Source of the DNA: Pseudanabaena sp. PCC 6802
GTDB taxonomy: Bacteria; Cyanobacteriota; Cyanobacteriia; Pseudanabaenales; Pseudanabaenaceae
Length of the DNA stretch: 64,000 nucleotides
Assembly (NCBI RefSeq): GCF_000332175.1
Contig: NZ_KB235914.1
Span: forward strand, 1,985,368-2,049,367
Direction of reading: 5' to 3'
Made by a program: the position numbers and the translations under genes. Positions 36,406-44,313 of the stretch are shown here, one piece after another. The notes beneath the pieces are model-generated. The model saw nothing but the letters and a program-made list of their open reading frames with translations. It was not told where the DNA came from and ran no database searches. The number at the start of each line of letters is the position of its first letter. Within the stretch, counting starts at the first letter, position 1.

Positions 36406-36540
36406 CTCTCCATCTCTCTCCCAATTGGTCGGTTAAACCGATAGGTTTAGGGCAGTCACAAGGGTTAGGGCAGAAGGCGCTGCCCCAACCACCAACCACC
36501 AACCACAACCACCATAACCCAACCCCTAACACCCAATCCC

Positions 36541-37848
36541 ATGTTATGGTTCCTCCTAGGCTTTACGACTAGTCTAATCCTGCTATGCGGCGGTGCAATC
36601 TGGCTTTACCTCAGGTTAAAGCGCGATCTGGAACGACAAGGACTTATACTGAGTGAGGGATTGATATGGCAATCGCTCCAGCGCATAACAAGTTCGACGA
36701 GGCAGGTCCAGATCGATATGCTCGGTGGCGATCGCGAGCCAGAGAACTATCTATTGGAGCCAGAGCATGATGATTGGCAGCAGATTCTTCAAAATGCACC
36801 GATTGGCTACCTGGAAGTAGATGAGGAGAATTGTCTGTGCTGGATTAATGTCAAGGCTTGCAATTTGCTTGGCATCCCAGTTCGCTCCGATTACGCTATT
36901 ACTAAACGCTTGCTATTACAAATCGTGCGTTCCTACGAATTGGATTTGTTAATCGCCCAGACTCGGACAACCCAACAGGCTCAGCAAAAGAAGTGGGTAT
37001 TTCATCGGGTCGTTCCAGATCCGCTGCATCCCGTGCAGCAGCAGGAGCAAACGCTCAGGGGACATAGCGTGCCTTTGCGCCACGAGCATATTGGCATCTT
37101 TATTGAGGACTGTCAGGAAGCAGCCGTTCTTCAGCAGCAACGCGATCGCTGGGCATCGGATGTCGCGCACGAACTCAAAACACCGCTGACATCCGTGCGC
37201 CTGATCGTAGAGACATTATCCAGTCGTGTTGCGCCCGATCTCAGAGAGTGGATGGAACGCCTGCTGCATGAAGTAATTCGCCTCGGTAATTTAGTAGAGG
37301 ATTTACTCGATCTCGGTCAGATGGATACTGGTATGTCCGTACGATTAAATCTCAGTCATGTAGATCTGCCAACATTAATACAGTCCGCATGGTCGAACCT
37401 CGAACCTCTGGCAGCACAACGACAGGTGAGTTTAGAGTATCGCGGGCCTGGTAATTTGGATATTGAAGTCGATGAATCGAGGATTTATCGCTTGCTGCTC
37501 AATTTGTTTGATAACAGTATTAAACACAGCCCCCCATCGCAACCCGTATTGGTCAAGCTGGGCGTTGAGAGCGACGATCGCGGCAATCGACAAGCCATAA
37601 TTGAAGCGATCGACTATGGTAAGGGATTCCCTGAAGCAGCTCTACCGTACGTATTTGACCGCTTCTATCGCTTTGACGAATCGCGCGCGCGCTCTGCTGG
37701 TAACAGTGGTGGTAGCGGTCTGGGTTTGGCGATCGCGCGTCAAATCGTACAGGCACACCGAGGTAGCATTACCGCCAGCAACCATCCCGAGACTGGTGGG
37801 GCTTGGGTGCGAGTTAATCTCCCAATCTGCTACATTGGTGAAGATTAA
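36541..37848 (+). CDS. sphS: PAS-domain sensor histidine kinase, SphS-like
   Basis: 435 residues. One membrane segment at residues 2-24 (LWFLLGFTTSLILLCGGAIWLYL) is followed by a PAS domain (about 80-190, ILQNAPIGYLEVDEENCLCWIN). The kinase core has the H-box DVAHELKTPLTSVRLIVET near residue 213, the N-box LLNLFDNSIKHSPP, and G boxes DYGKGFP and GSGLGLAIARQIV. It autophosphorylates on His and should pass phosphate to the regulator encoded 135 bases upstream. The single membrane anchor without a periplasmic domain matches SphS of Synechocystis, which senses phosphate through the Pst transporter and PhoU. The intergenic spacer is rich in ACCAACC repeats. Confidence 0.8.
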   Translation: MLWFLLGFTTSLILLCGGAIWLYLRLKRDLERQGLILSEGLIWQSLQRITSSTRQVQIDMLGGDREPENYLLEPEHDDWQQILQNAPIGYLEVDEENCLCWINVKACNLLGIPVRSDYAITKRLLLQIVRSYELDLLIAQTRTTQQAQQKKWVFHRVVPDPLHPVQQQEQTLRGHSVPLRHEHIGIFIEDCQEAAVLQQQRDRWASDVAHELKTPLTSVRLIVETLSSRVAPDLREWMERLLHEVIRLGNLVEDLLDLGQMDTGMSVRLNLSHVDLPTLIQSAWSNLEPLAAQRQVSLEYRGPGNLDIEVDESRIYRLLLNLFDNSIKHSPPSQPVLVKLGVESDDRGNRQAIIEAIDYGKGFPEAALPYVFDRFYRFDESRARSAGNSGGSGLGLAIARQIVQAHRGSITASNHPETGGAWVRVNLPICYIGED

Positions 37849-37883
37849 ACCCAAGTAGTCTAGTAAAGTCAGATAAAGCCAGA

Positions 37884-38507
37884 ATGAAGAATTTTCAAGT
37901 TTTCGATAACGACATCGATAGCACCGCCCTTGAGTACTACTTACAATGTGGCGCGATCGCTGTTGATACGGAAACGATGGGGTTGATTCCGCGTCGCGAT
38001 CGCCTGTGTTTAGTCCAAATCTGCGATGCTAGTGACTGTGTCAGCATGGTGAGAATCCAGCGCGGTATTACGAACGCACCGCACCTCAAAAAACTGATGG
38101 AAGCACCGGATGTGACCAAAGTATTTCACTTTGCTCGGTTTGACGTGGGCATGTTAAAGGCATATCTGCAAATTACTACGTTTCCAATTTTCTGCACCAA
38201 AATCGCTAGCAAACTAGCCCGTACCTACACTGACAAACATGGCTTAAAGGATTTAATTAAGGAACTCGAACAAATAGAACTCGATAAAACCTCCCAAAGT
38301 TCTGACTGGGGAAGCGTTTACGAACTTTCCGATACGCAACTTCAATATGCCGCTAATGATGTCCGTTATTTACTACCTGTGCGCAAAAAACTGATCGAAA
38401 TGCTCGAGCGCGAAGAACGCTACGAACTAGCTCTAGCTAGTTTTAATTATCTACCTATCCTGGTCAATCTGGATTTACTAGGTTACGAAGATATATTTCG
38501 CCATTAA
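37884..38507 (+). CDS. RNase D-like 3'-5' exonuclease
   Basis: 207 residues. The DEDD exonuclease motifs are present: VDTETMGL (Exo I, about residue 30), the FHFARFDVGML segment (Exo II, about 90), and LQYAANDVRYLL (Exo III, DEDDy type with Tyr, about 155). It is only the exonuclease domain, without the HRDC domains of full RNase D, as is usual for cyanobacterial members. It probably trims the 3' ends of structured RNAs such as tRNA precursors. It lies 35 bases after the sphS-like gene on the same strand, so it may be cotranscribed. Confidence 0.88.
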   Translation: MKNFQVFDNDIDSTALEYYLQCGAIAVDTETMGLIPRRDRLCLVQICDASDCVSMVRIQRGITNAPHLKKLMEAPDVTKVFHFARFDVGMLKAYLQITTFPIFCTKIASKLARTYTDKHGLKDLIKELEQIELDKTSQSSDWGSVYELSDTQLQYAANDVRYLLPVRKKLIEMLEREERYELALASFNYLPILVNLDLLGYEDIFRH

Positions 38508-38524
38508 GAGGTTTCTCGTAGATA

Positions 38525-38716
38525 ATACCAAATCCTTTGATTTGTTCCCTTAAGTCCGCGAAGGCAGACTTTGTTTGTGTATAGCGGTTTTCACTTGAGA
38601 ACGGGTTTTATTGACGGGGTGAAGGGGTTCCACCCCTTCTTGGGGGCAACGCCCCCAAACCCCTGCTCTTTCCGATCTGAAAACCGCTATAGCCGCGACT
38701 GGAAGTCGCCAGGCAA
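38525..38716 (-). repeat. Dispersed repeat, copy 3, split by a TAGC element
   Basis: Read on the minus strand, the outer parts join as GCCTGGCGACTTCCAGTCGC, then GGCTACACAAACAAAGTC and later GGATTTGGTAT, the same order as the repeats at 13697 and 54602. The TAGC element 38582-38689 sits inside it between GGCTA and ACACAA. The hairpin loop is inverted relative to copy 1. Confidence 0.7.
38582..38689. repeat. TAGC...GCTA inverted-repeat element, copy A3
   Basis: 108 bp with perfect 12-bp ends TAGCGGTTTTCA and TGAAAACCGCTA. TA duplicates flank it at 38580-38581 and 38690-38691. The core has TTGGGGGCAACGCCCCCAA and AAGGGGTTCCACCCCTT. It is inserted in another repeat whose uninterrupted version exists elsewhere in the window, which fixes its ends exactly. 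Confidence 0.92.
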
Positions 38717-38764
38717 TATAGGGATAATTGATGCAGATTTGGTCATGAGAATGAGAACTTCTTT

Positions 38765-39925
38765 CTAGCTAACGTTAACCTTTGGTTGGCGGAGTACTTG
38801 AGCGTATAACTGTTCCACGCGATCGATATTTTTGTTCAGAGTATAACGTTCCAACACCCGCTTTCTGGCCTTTTGCCCCAACATACTCACCATCTCGGGA
38901 TGAGATACAAATAGAGGTAGTAGCGTGCAAAGCTGCGAGGTCAGTTTTCTGGGATCTAAAATGATGCCCGCACCATCGGCTAGCGCTTCCCCATCTGCGC
39001 CCACATCGGTTGCAAGGCAGGCAACTCCGCAGGACATCGCTTCCAGTAGAGACAAAGATAAGCCTTCTACGAGCGAAGGCAAGATAAATACATCTGCCCC
39101 TCTCAAAATCTCAATCCGTCGGCGATCGTCTCCGATAAAACCCATCCATTCAATCGTCGGATCTAGGCCGTAAAATGCCTTCAGGCTGGGAGCCAGGGGG
39201 CCATCACCCACGATCGCTAGCTTACAAGTAGAAGGTAATCTCAGTTTGCGCCAGGCTTTGAGCAGTGCTTCCACATTTTTCTCCGGTGCCAGCCTGCCCT
39301 GGTATACAAATAGTCGCTCTGCCTTTAACTCTGCTTTGATATTAGAAGGCCCTGGTGAGAATTTTTCCGGATCGACACCATTGGGAACGATCGCGATGCG
39401 ACTGCGCGGCACGCCTAGCTTTTTGAGCAGATCGCGTTGAATCGCCGAGAACACGATCACCTGATCGTAGTCTGCCAGCGAAGGAGCGTAGATCTGGTAT
39501 GTAATTTGTTGCGTGCTCGAAGTCAGGTTGCGACGCTTGACATCAAATGGCAAATGGAATGTGGCAACCAGTGGTACGCCAATCTCTTCGCAGATTTCCG
39601 GCAGGCGAAAGTCAAGTGGGGATAAAGCTAAGGATGCATGTACCACATCTGGCTTCAGATTGTACAAGGAATCAACTAAAAGTTTGCTAGTCCTGAGCGT
39701 AGGAACGGTGTAAATGGTGGATTTATACAAGAACGGTAAAGTGACTTCCTGCCATTCCTGGAGCGTATCGATGGGATAGTCGTCTTCGGTTTCGCCTTCG
39801 CTTTCCGACGCAAAGTGCAAAAAGCTCACCTTATGACCTCGCTCCAACAAAGCATTTGTGATCTCGCGACCGTAGGTGACATTGCCACATACGGGTGTTT
39901 TCTTACCTAGCCAAGCTACGTGCAT
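38765..39925 (-). CDS. GT4-type glycosyltransferase
   Basis: 386 residues. The N-terminal MHVAWLGKKTPVCGNVTYGREI lobe carries the Gly-rich acceptor-side loop. The C-terminal lobe has the GT-B donor-binding signature: VYQGRLAPEKNVEALLKAWRK near residue 210, DVFILPSLVEGLSLSLLEAMSCG near 300 with the E-x7-E motif, and ATDVGADGEALADGAG. It retains stereochemistry and transfers a sugar from a nucleotide donor; the sugar and acceptor are unknown. The downstream (3') end is 49 bases from the repeat described at 38525. It is followed divergently by nothing in the same pathway. Confidence 0.9.
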   Translation of the reverse strand: MHVAWLGKKTPVCGNVTYGREITNALLERGHKVSFLHFASESEGETEDDYPIDTLQEWQEVTLPFLYKSTIYTVPTLRTSKLLVDSLYNLKPDVVHASLALSPLDFRLPEICEEIGVPLVATFHLPFDVKRRNLTSSTQQITYQIYAPSLADYDQVIVFSAIQRDLLKKLGVPRSRIAIVPNGVDPEKFSPGPSNIKAELKAERLFVYQGRLAPEKNVEALLKAWRKLRLPSTCKLAIVGDGPLAPSLKAFYGLDPTIEWMGFIGDDRRRIEILRGADVFILPSLVEGLSLSLLEAMSCGVACLATDVGADGEALADGAGIILDPRKLTSQLCTLLPLFVSHPEMVSMLGQKARKRVLERYTLNKNIDRVEQLYAQVLRQPKVNVS

Positions 39926-40016
39926 TAATTACGCGATTTAAAAAAATTAACGAACAATATAATTACCTATCATAATTGTCGCCGCTTTCCGTGAAATAGT
40001 CCATTAGAAACCACTT

Positions 40017-41198
40017 TTACTTATAGCGTATGCCTGCTTCTTCTAGACGCTGCAGTGCTACGCCCAGGCGATCGCGATCGGCAATCAGGCTAATGCGGAC
40101 GTAGCCTTCGCCACCCTTACCAAAAGCATTGCCAGGAGTCAGGACTACACCTGTACGGCTCAGCACGTCAAGCGCAAAATCGGTGGATTTGGTGCCGGGC
40201 GGACATGGTACCCAGAGGTACATCGTGGCGTAGGTTTTGGGAATATTCCAGCCCAGTTTGCCCAAACCCTCAATGAGAAAGTCGCGGCGATCGCGGTAGC
40301 GGTTCCGCACGGTTTCTAAGTAAGAATCCGGTAGGTTTAGTGCTGTTTCAGCCGCCACCTGAATTGCGGAAAAAATACCGTAATCAATATTGGTTTTCAA
40401 GGTGCGCAGCCACTGAACCACATGGCGGTTGCCCACGGCAAAGCCAACCCGCCAGCCTGCCATGTTATAGGTCTTGGACATTGTATGAAATTCCACGCCC
40501 ACATCCTTACCGCCAGGGACTTCTAGCAGACTGGTAGGCTGATAGCCGTCAAAGGCAAGCTCTGCATATGCCATGTCGTGCACCAGCAAGATCTCGTATT
40601 TACGGGCAACTGCCACTACTTCCTCAAAAAACTCCCGCGAAGCCACTGCCGTAGTTGGGTTGCTGGGGTAGTTAAAAAAGAGCACCTTGGCTCGTTGCAG
40701 CACCAATTCGGGGATGCTATTTAAATCTAGCAGCCAGTTATTTTCTGGCTTGAGGATGGCTTCATAAATTTCCGCTCCGGCAATCAATGGCCCCCGGAAG
40801 TGTGCGGGATAGGCAGGACTGGGAACTATCACCAGATCGCCCGGATTAATAAAGGCAAGTGCTAAATGCGTCAGCCCCTCTTTGGAGCCAATCAATGGCA
40901 ATGCTTCGCTTTCTGGATCGAGCGATACTTTGTAGCGGCGATGGTACCATTCCGTAATGGCACGCCGAAAATTAGGAGTACCCTCAAAGGGAGGGTAGCC
41001 GTGATTTTTGGCATCGTGCAATGCTTGAGTCGCGCTCTTGATGACTGGCGCAGGCGTTGCTCCGTCTGGATTTCCCATACCCAGGTCGATTAAATCCAGC
41101 CCTTGCTCTTTGGCCTTGAGCTTTAGCTCGTCCAGGCGGGCAAATACATATTGCGGGAGGCTTCCTAAACGTTGGGCGGGCTGTAGCCAGTCTTTCAT
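40017..41198 (-). CDS. Class I/II PLP-dependent aminotransferase
   Basis: 393 residues. Fold-type I aminotransferase with the PLP lysine in TMSKTYNMAGWRVGF near residue 240, the NYPSNPT motif near 175, the Asp-x-AY in VHDMAYAEL near 205, and the C-terminal carboxylate-binding Arg in GEGYVRISL. The N-terminus (RLGSLPQYVFARLDELKLKAKEQGLDLIDLGMGNPDGATP) matches alanine/aspartate-type enzymes that databases often call LL-diaminopimelate aminotransferase-like. The exact amino acid pair cannot be decided from sequence alone. It is divergent from fetB across 137 bases and has no biosynthetic neighbours. Confidence 0.9.
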   Translation of the reverse strand: MKDWLQPAQRLGSLPQYVFARLDELKLKAKEQGLDLIDLGMGNPDGATPAPVIKSATQALHDAKNHGYPPFEGTPNFRRAITEWYHRRYKVSLDPESEALPLIGSKEGLTHLALAFINPGDLVIVPSPAYPAHFRGPLIAGAEIYEAILKPENNWLLDLNSIPELVLQRAKVLFFNYPSNPTTAVASREFFEEVVAVARKYEILLVHDMAYAELAFDGYQPTSLLEVPGGKDVGVEFHTMSKTYNMAGWRVGFAVGNRHVVQWLRTLKTNIDYGIFSAIQVAAETALNLPDSYLETVRNRYRDRRDFLIEGLGKLGWNIPKTYATMYLWVPCPPGTKSTDFALDVLSRTGVVLTPGNAFGKGGEGYVRISLIADRDRLGVALQRLEEAGIRYK

Positions 41199-41335
41199 AG
41201 GTTTACAAGGTTTACAAAGTCGATCTAAGGTGTATGAGCAATTCGGACAAACTTAGCAGTATGCATTGATACAATCTTTCATAATAGCTGCTTATATATC
41301 TTCGATCGCGGCGATTTCACAATTCATAAATACCA

Positions 41336-42118
41336 GTGTTAACCCCACCCGTAGAACTCGATCTAGAAAAAATGCTGCTGGCGATCGCAATGATGGCGAT
41401 CGCCGCTGGTCTGTCCGTATGGCAAAAGCTCGGTCTGGCTGGCAGTTTAGCGATCGCCACGGTACGCAGCATCGTCCAGCTCGTCATCGTGGGGTATTTA
41501 CTCGATGCCGTTTTCGATCTGAAGCAGCCAGTGGTAATCTTGCTGGTGGTTCTGGTGATGAGCGCGATCGCTTCGGTGGAAGCCAGGCACCGCATTGGCA
41601 AGAAAGTTCCGTTCGTGTTGCCATTGGTGTGGCTGTCGGTTGTGGTGGGTGCGGGTACGATTTTGGCATATACCACGGCGATCGTGGTGCGACCTGGTGT
41701 GTGGTACGCGCCGCAATATCTAATCCCGCTGGCAGGCATGATTTTAGGCAACGCTATGAACGGGGCATCGATCGCGGCAGAGAAATTAACGGCGGCGCTT
41801 AGCGATCGCGCTCGCGAAATCGAAACTCATCTATCGTTGGGCGCAACCGCTCAACAGGCGATCGCAGCCTATGAAAGCGATGCAATTAAAACCGCCATGA
41901 TTCCCAGTATCAACGGCATGATGGTGGTGGGACTGGTAACTTTGCCTGGAATGATGACCGGACAGATTTTAGGCGGCGTGTCGCCGCTACTGGCGATTCG
42001 CTACCAATTAGTAATTTTGTTTGCGATTACTGCTTCCAATTTGATTACGTCTCTATTTGTAACTAAAGCGATCGCTCGTCAGTTTTTCACGCCCGCTCAG
42101 CAGTTGAAGCAGTTCTGA
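41336..42118 (+). CDS. fetB: FetB-type ABC transporter permease (UPF0014)
   Basis: 260 residues from a GTG at 41336. The protein is very hydrophobic, with about seven membrane segments spread from residue 10 to 245, and has the family core PLAGMILGNAMNGASIAAEKL near residue 140 and LPGMMTGQILGG near 205. In E. coli FetAB is an iron exporter that protects against oxidative stress. The ATPase partner FetA is not in the window, so it may be encoded elsewhere or the substrate may differ. The last 57 bases (42062-42118) recur 790 bases downstream after the vapBC genes, with mostly synonymous changes, so this gene is the boundary of an inserted module. Confidence 0.85.
   Translation: MLTPPVELDLEKMLLAIAMMAIAAGLSVWQKLGLAGSLAIATVRSIVQLVIVGYLLDAVFDLKQPVVILLVVLVMSAIASVEARHRIGKKVPFVLPLVWLSVVVGAGTILAYTTAIVVRPGVWYAPQYLIPLAGMILGNAMNGASIAAEKLTAALSDRAREIETHLSLGATAQQAIAAYESDAIKTAMIPSINGMMVVGLVTLPGMMTGQILGGVSPLLAIRYQLVILFAITASNLITSLFVTKAIARQFFTPAQQLKQF
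42062..42118 (+). repeat. Direct repeat, left copy (3' end of fetB)
   Basis: 57 bases encoding TKAIARQFFTPAQQLKQF and the stop. A copy with 4 differences lies at 42852-42908. Confidence 0.9.
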
Positions 42119-42159
42119 TAGCTATAATGTAAGTTACTAGCTTTTGTGGAGAACGATCG

Positions 42160-42384
42160 ATGCACCAGATTAACTTAAAAGAAGCAGAGACACAACTAGC
42201 TGAGTTAGTCGAAGAAGTATCCAATGGTGAAGAAGTTGTTATTATTCATAGTGATGGGAGATCTTTCAAGATTGTACCGATCTCCACAGAAAAAAAACCT
42301 AAATTTGGCAGTGCTAAAGGGTTAGTAAAATTATCAGATGATTTTGACGACCCAGTTGAAGGCTTTGAGCAATATACTCCATGA
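42160..42384 (+). CDS. Phd/VapB-type antitoxin
   Basis: 74 residues. The N-terminal about 50 residues (INLKEAETQLAELVEEVSNGEEVVIIHSDGRSFKIVPI) have the beta-alpha pattern of Phd/YefM antitoxins, which bind their own operator and neutralise the toxin. The acidic C-terminal tail (about 55-74) would wrap the toxin. The stop overlaps the toxin ATG in an ATGA junction (42381-42384), the standard arrangement of type II modules. Expected autoregulation is inferred; the 41 bases upstream of the ATG contain the presumed operator but I cannot mark it. Confidence 0.85.
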   Translation: MHQINLKEAETQLAELVEEVSNGEEVVIIHSDGRSFKIVPISTEKKPKFGSAKGLVKLSDDFDDPVEGFEQYTP

Positions 42385-42767
42385 AGCTCTTACTCGACAC
42401 CCATACCTTCTTGTGGTTCATTGAGGGGAACCTCAAGCTCAGCGAAGAAGCAAGGATTTTGATTGAAAACCCAAAAAGTGAAAGATTCTTGAGCATTGCT
42501 AGTCTGTGGGAAATGTCGGTAAAGACAAGTATTGGTAAATTAGAACTTGGAATGACTTTCACCGATTTAGTCAAGCGCGAAGTGTATGGGAATGCCATTG
42601 ATGTACTCGAAATATTGCCAGAGCATTTAGATGAGTTGGCAAAACTGCCTTTTTACCACAAAGATCCATTCGATCGGCTTATAATTGCTCAGAGTATTGC
42701 GGAGAATATATCTGTCATCACAAAAGACATCATATTTGAAAATTATCCCATAGCTATACTGTGGTAA
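42381..42767 (+). CDS. vapC: PIN-domain toxin (VapC type)
   Basis: 128 residues. PIN-domain nuclease with acidic residues in the expected order: LLLDTHTFLWF (first Asp), ASLWEMSVKTSIGKL (Glu), and FYHKDPFDRLIIAQ (Asp pair), followed by VITKDIIFENYP. Such toxins cleave RNA, commonly tRNA or rRNA, when the antitoxin is degraded. It is cotranscribed with the overlapping upstream antitoxin. The pair sits between two copies of the fetB 3' end, so it was probably acquired as a unit. Confidence 0.9.
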   Translation: MKLLLDTHTFLWFIEGNLKLSEEARILIENPKSERFLSIASLWEMSVKTSIGKLELGMTFTDLVKREVYGNAIDVLEILPEHLDELAKLPFYHKDPFDRLIIAQSIAENISVITKDIIFENYPIAILW

Positions 42768-42780
42768 TTGATATGATTCA

Positions 42781-42839
42781 ATGTTTATTTAGAGGCGATC
42801 GCCCCATGCACATCTCTAAATAAACATGGCGATCGCCTC
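42781..42839. repeat. Interleaved inverted repeats (pseudoknot order)
   Basis: Stem A: ATGTTTATTTAGAG (42781-42794) pairs with CTCTAAATAAACAT (42814-42827), 14 of 14. Stem B: GAGGCGATCGCC (42792-42803) pairs with GGCGATCGCCTC (42828-42839), 12 of 12. The order A-B-A'-B' means the stems are either alternatives or form an H-type pseudoknot. Located 14 bases after the vapC stop. Confidence 0.85.
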
Positions 42840-42851
42840 ACTCACAGAATT

Positions 42852-42908
42852 ACAAAAGCGATCGCTCGTCAGTTTTTCACGCCCACTCAGCAGTTAAAGC
42901 AGTTTTGA
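42852..42908 (+). repeat. Direct repeat, right copy (orphan fetB 3' end)
   Basis: 53 of 57 bases match 42062-42118. The differences are ACT to ACA, GCT to ACT, TTG to TTA and TTC to TTT in the fetB frame; three of four are synonymous. The frame upstream of it is not fetB, so it is an orphan tail. Confidence 0.9.
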
Positions 42909-43144
42909 CCGCAAAAAATCCCATCAGATTAAGGGTGAAGTGTCAAAAAATTAAGGAAGTATGACTAGATGAAGATCTCCTAGCCCCCATTATAGTAACA
43001 ATAATTTGACCCATGATTCCTCCTTTCGATCAGTATCGCTTGTATCATCTCAAGACTTTTGCCAATATGTCTAATGCAAAATAAATTGTTACCCGGTATG
43101 TTCCACTAAGTTGGACATTGTTCGCCCTCCTTATAGTGTTTCCT

Positions 43145-43954
43145 CTATGAAGTTACAGTATTTTGCCTGATGCAAATTTCCTCGTAAAGCTGTTTAAGAC
43201 GACTAGGAGACTCAGGCAAATCGACTTCTACAAATTCCTCAACTGGGGCATTTGGCTTACCAGTCAGCTCACATAAATCTCTGATTTTTCTTATCAGTAA
43301 AGTAATTAGTGAACCGTTTTGATCCAAAGTTAAAATGTCATATTTATCAAAAACCACTATTGCTTTCTTAGTAGCTGCATGAAAAACAACTTGGCGTAAC
43401 CTAGAATTTCCTATCTTTTGCTGCCTGGCTTTACCTTCTTCTGGGAATCCAGATGCACCATTCAAAGTAAAAAATACTCCTAAGCTGGTATTAGTAAGAT
43501 TGTATGACATAATGCAGCATAATCTTGCAAATTGGCTATCCGACAACTTCTCTGTAGTTGCTTTCGCCTCCACGACTATGTCTCTCTGATTAAATTCTAT
43601 ATATAGCAAATCACAAATTGATTTCCACTCTACCGTATCCCCACCAATCACGAGATCGTATTGAGAAGATGGTGAACGGAAACTCTTAAGGCTTGTATAG
43701 CCGCTTAAACCACAAAAACTTAGCAAAGCTATTTCTTCTAGAAGATAACCAGCTTTCTGGATGTCATCTTGAGTAGGTTTATTTAAATCTACAAATTTTT
43801 TGAGTTTAGAAAGATGTTCAGACAGTTCTGGGATTGCAGTGTATAAATACGATGCTAAAAGAGCTATGTCAGAAGTATCGTTTGGATCGCGGTTTTTTAA
43901 GACTTCTAAAGCTTCAAGTACTTGCTTAACATAATCGTTTTGGCTCATGCTCAT
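43145..43954 (-). CDS. PD-(D/E)XK nuclease-like protein, putative effector
   Basis: 269 residues, last gene of a three-part operon. Residues about 75-165 look like a restriction-endonuclease fold: GYLLEEIALLSFCGL (helix with Glu), SSQYDLVIGGD (Asp), then DIVVEAKAT (the E-x-K strand) and a following helix SDSQFARLCCIM. The N-terminal about 70 residues are helical and the last 60 are acidic. I infer a DNA nuclease. The gene overlaps the upstream CxxC gene by an ATGA junction (43951-43954). No named family is recognised; in this setting a defence effector is plausible but unproven. Confidence 0.55.
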   Translation of the reverse strand: MSMSQNDYVKQVLEALEVLKNRDPNDTSDIALLASYLYTAIPELSEHLSKLKKFVDLNKPTQDDIQKAGYLLEEIALLSFCGLSGYTSLKSFRSPSSQYDLVIGGDTVEWKSICDLLYIEFNQRDIVVEAKATTEKLSDSQFARLCCIMSYNLTNTSLGVFFTLNGASGFPEEGKARQQKIGNSRLRQVVFHAATKKAIVVFDKYDILTLDQNGSLITLLIRKIRDLCELTGKPNAPVEEFVEVDLPESPSRLKQLYEEICIRQNTVTS

Positions 43955-44313
43955 ACAAATTCAATCTTGTCAAGCGCTTTGACCATAACATCAAAAAATA
44001 GCTCTGAATAGTCTTCCACATCCTTGTCGCATAAAGGACAATGCCAAGGTAGTTTTGGGAATCCAGTGCCATAGGGAATTGCTCCTGCTGCTACCTCTGG
44101 ATCACAGTTATGGTAAATCAGTAGAGAGCTTTCAGTAGATTCAGAACTACTTAAAATCGTTAATATTGCAAGCGCTTCAGAGTATTTTAGTCCTAGTTTT
44201 GCTGCAAGTTGATGAGGCATTATATTGCTGCCTACTTCACTAAAGTGACTGCTAAGTAACTCCTTCTGATCATCATTTAACAATTCTAGATTGTTGCAAG
44301 AGAACTGAGTCAT
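43951..44313 (-). CDS. Small CxxC (zinc-binding?) protein of the nuclease operon
   Basis: 120 residues. The first half has a winged-helix look (HQLAAKLGLKYSEALAILTILS). The second half has a His-Asn-Cys (YHNCDPEV) and a CPLC pair (LPWHCPLCDKDVED), which could bind one zinc ion. It overlaps its neighbours on both sides by ATGA (44310-44313 and 43951-43954), so the three proteins are probably made in fixed ratio and act together. I do not recognise the family. A regulator or an adaptor for the nuclease are both possible. Confidence 0.5.
   Translation of the reverse strand: MTQFSCNNLELLNDDQKELLSSHFSEVGSNIMPHQLAAKLGLKYSEALAILTILSSSESTESSLLIYHNCDPEVAAGAIPYGTGFPKLPWHCPLCDKDVEDYSELFFDVMVKALDKIEFV

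Larger units (their letters stand above)
42768..43144. other. Spacer after vapC with inverted repeats and a fetB tail copy
   Basis: 377 bases. It holds the interleaved inverted repeats at 42781-42839 and the second copy of the fetB 3' end at 42852-42908. The remaining 236 bases up to the convergent nuclease gene are AT-rich and show nothing recognisable. Confidence 0.6.

Noticed and set aside
36415-36540. ACCAACC-rich spacer between the sphR- and sphS-like genes as a Pho box
   Set aside because: Short C/A-rich repeats are present, but the CTTAACCT-type spacing known for cyanobacterial Pho boxes is not seen.
41266-41802. A 178-codon plus-strand ORF overlapping the start of fetB
   Set aside because: It is in another frame of fetB, which shows a proper membrane-protein sequence.
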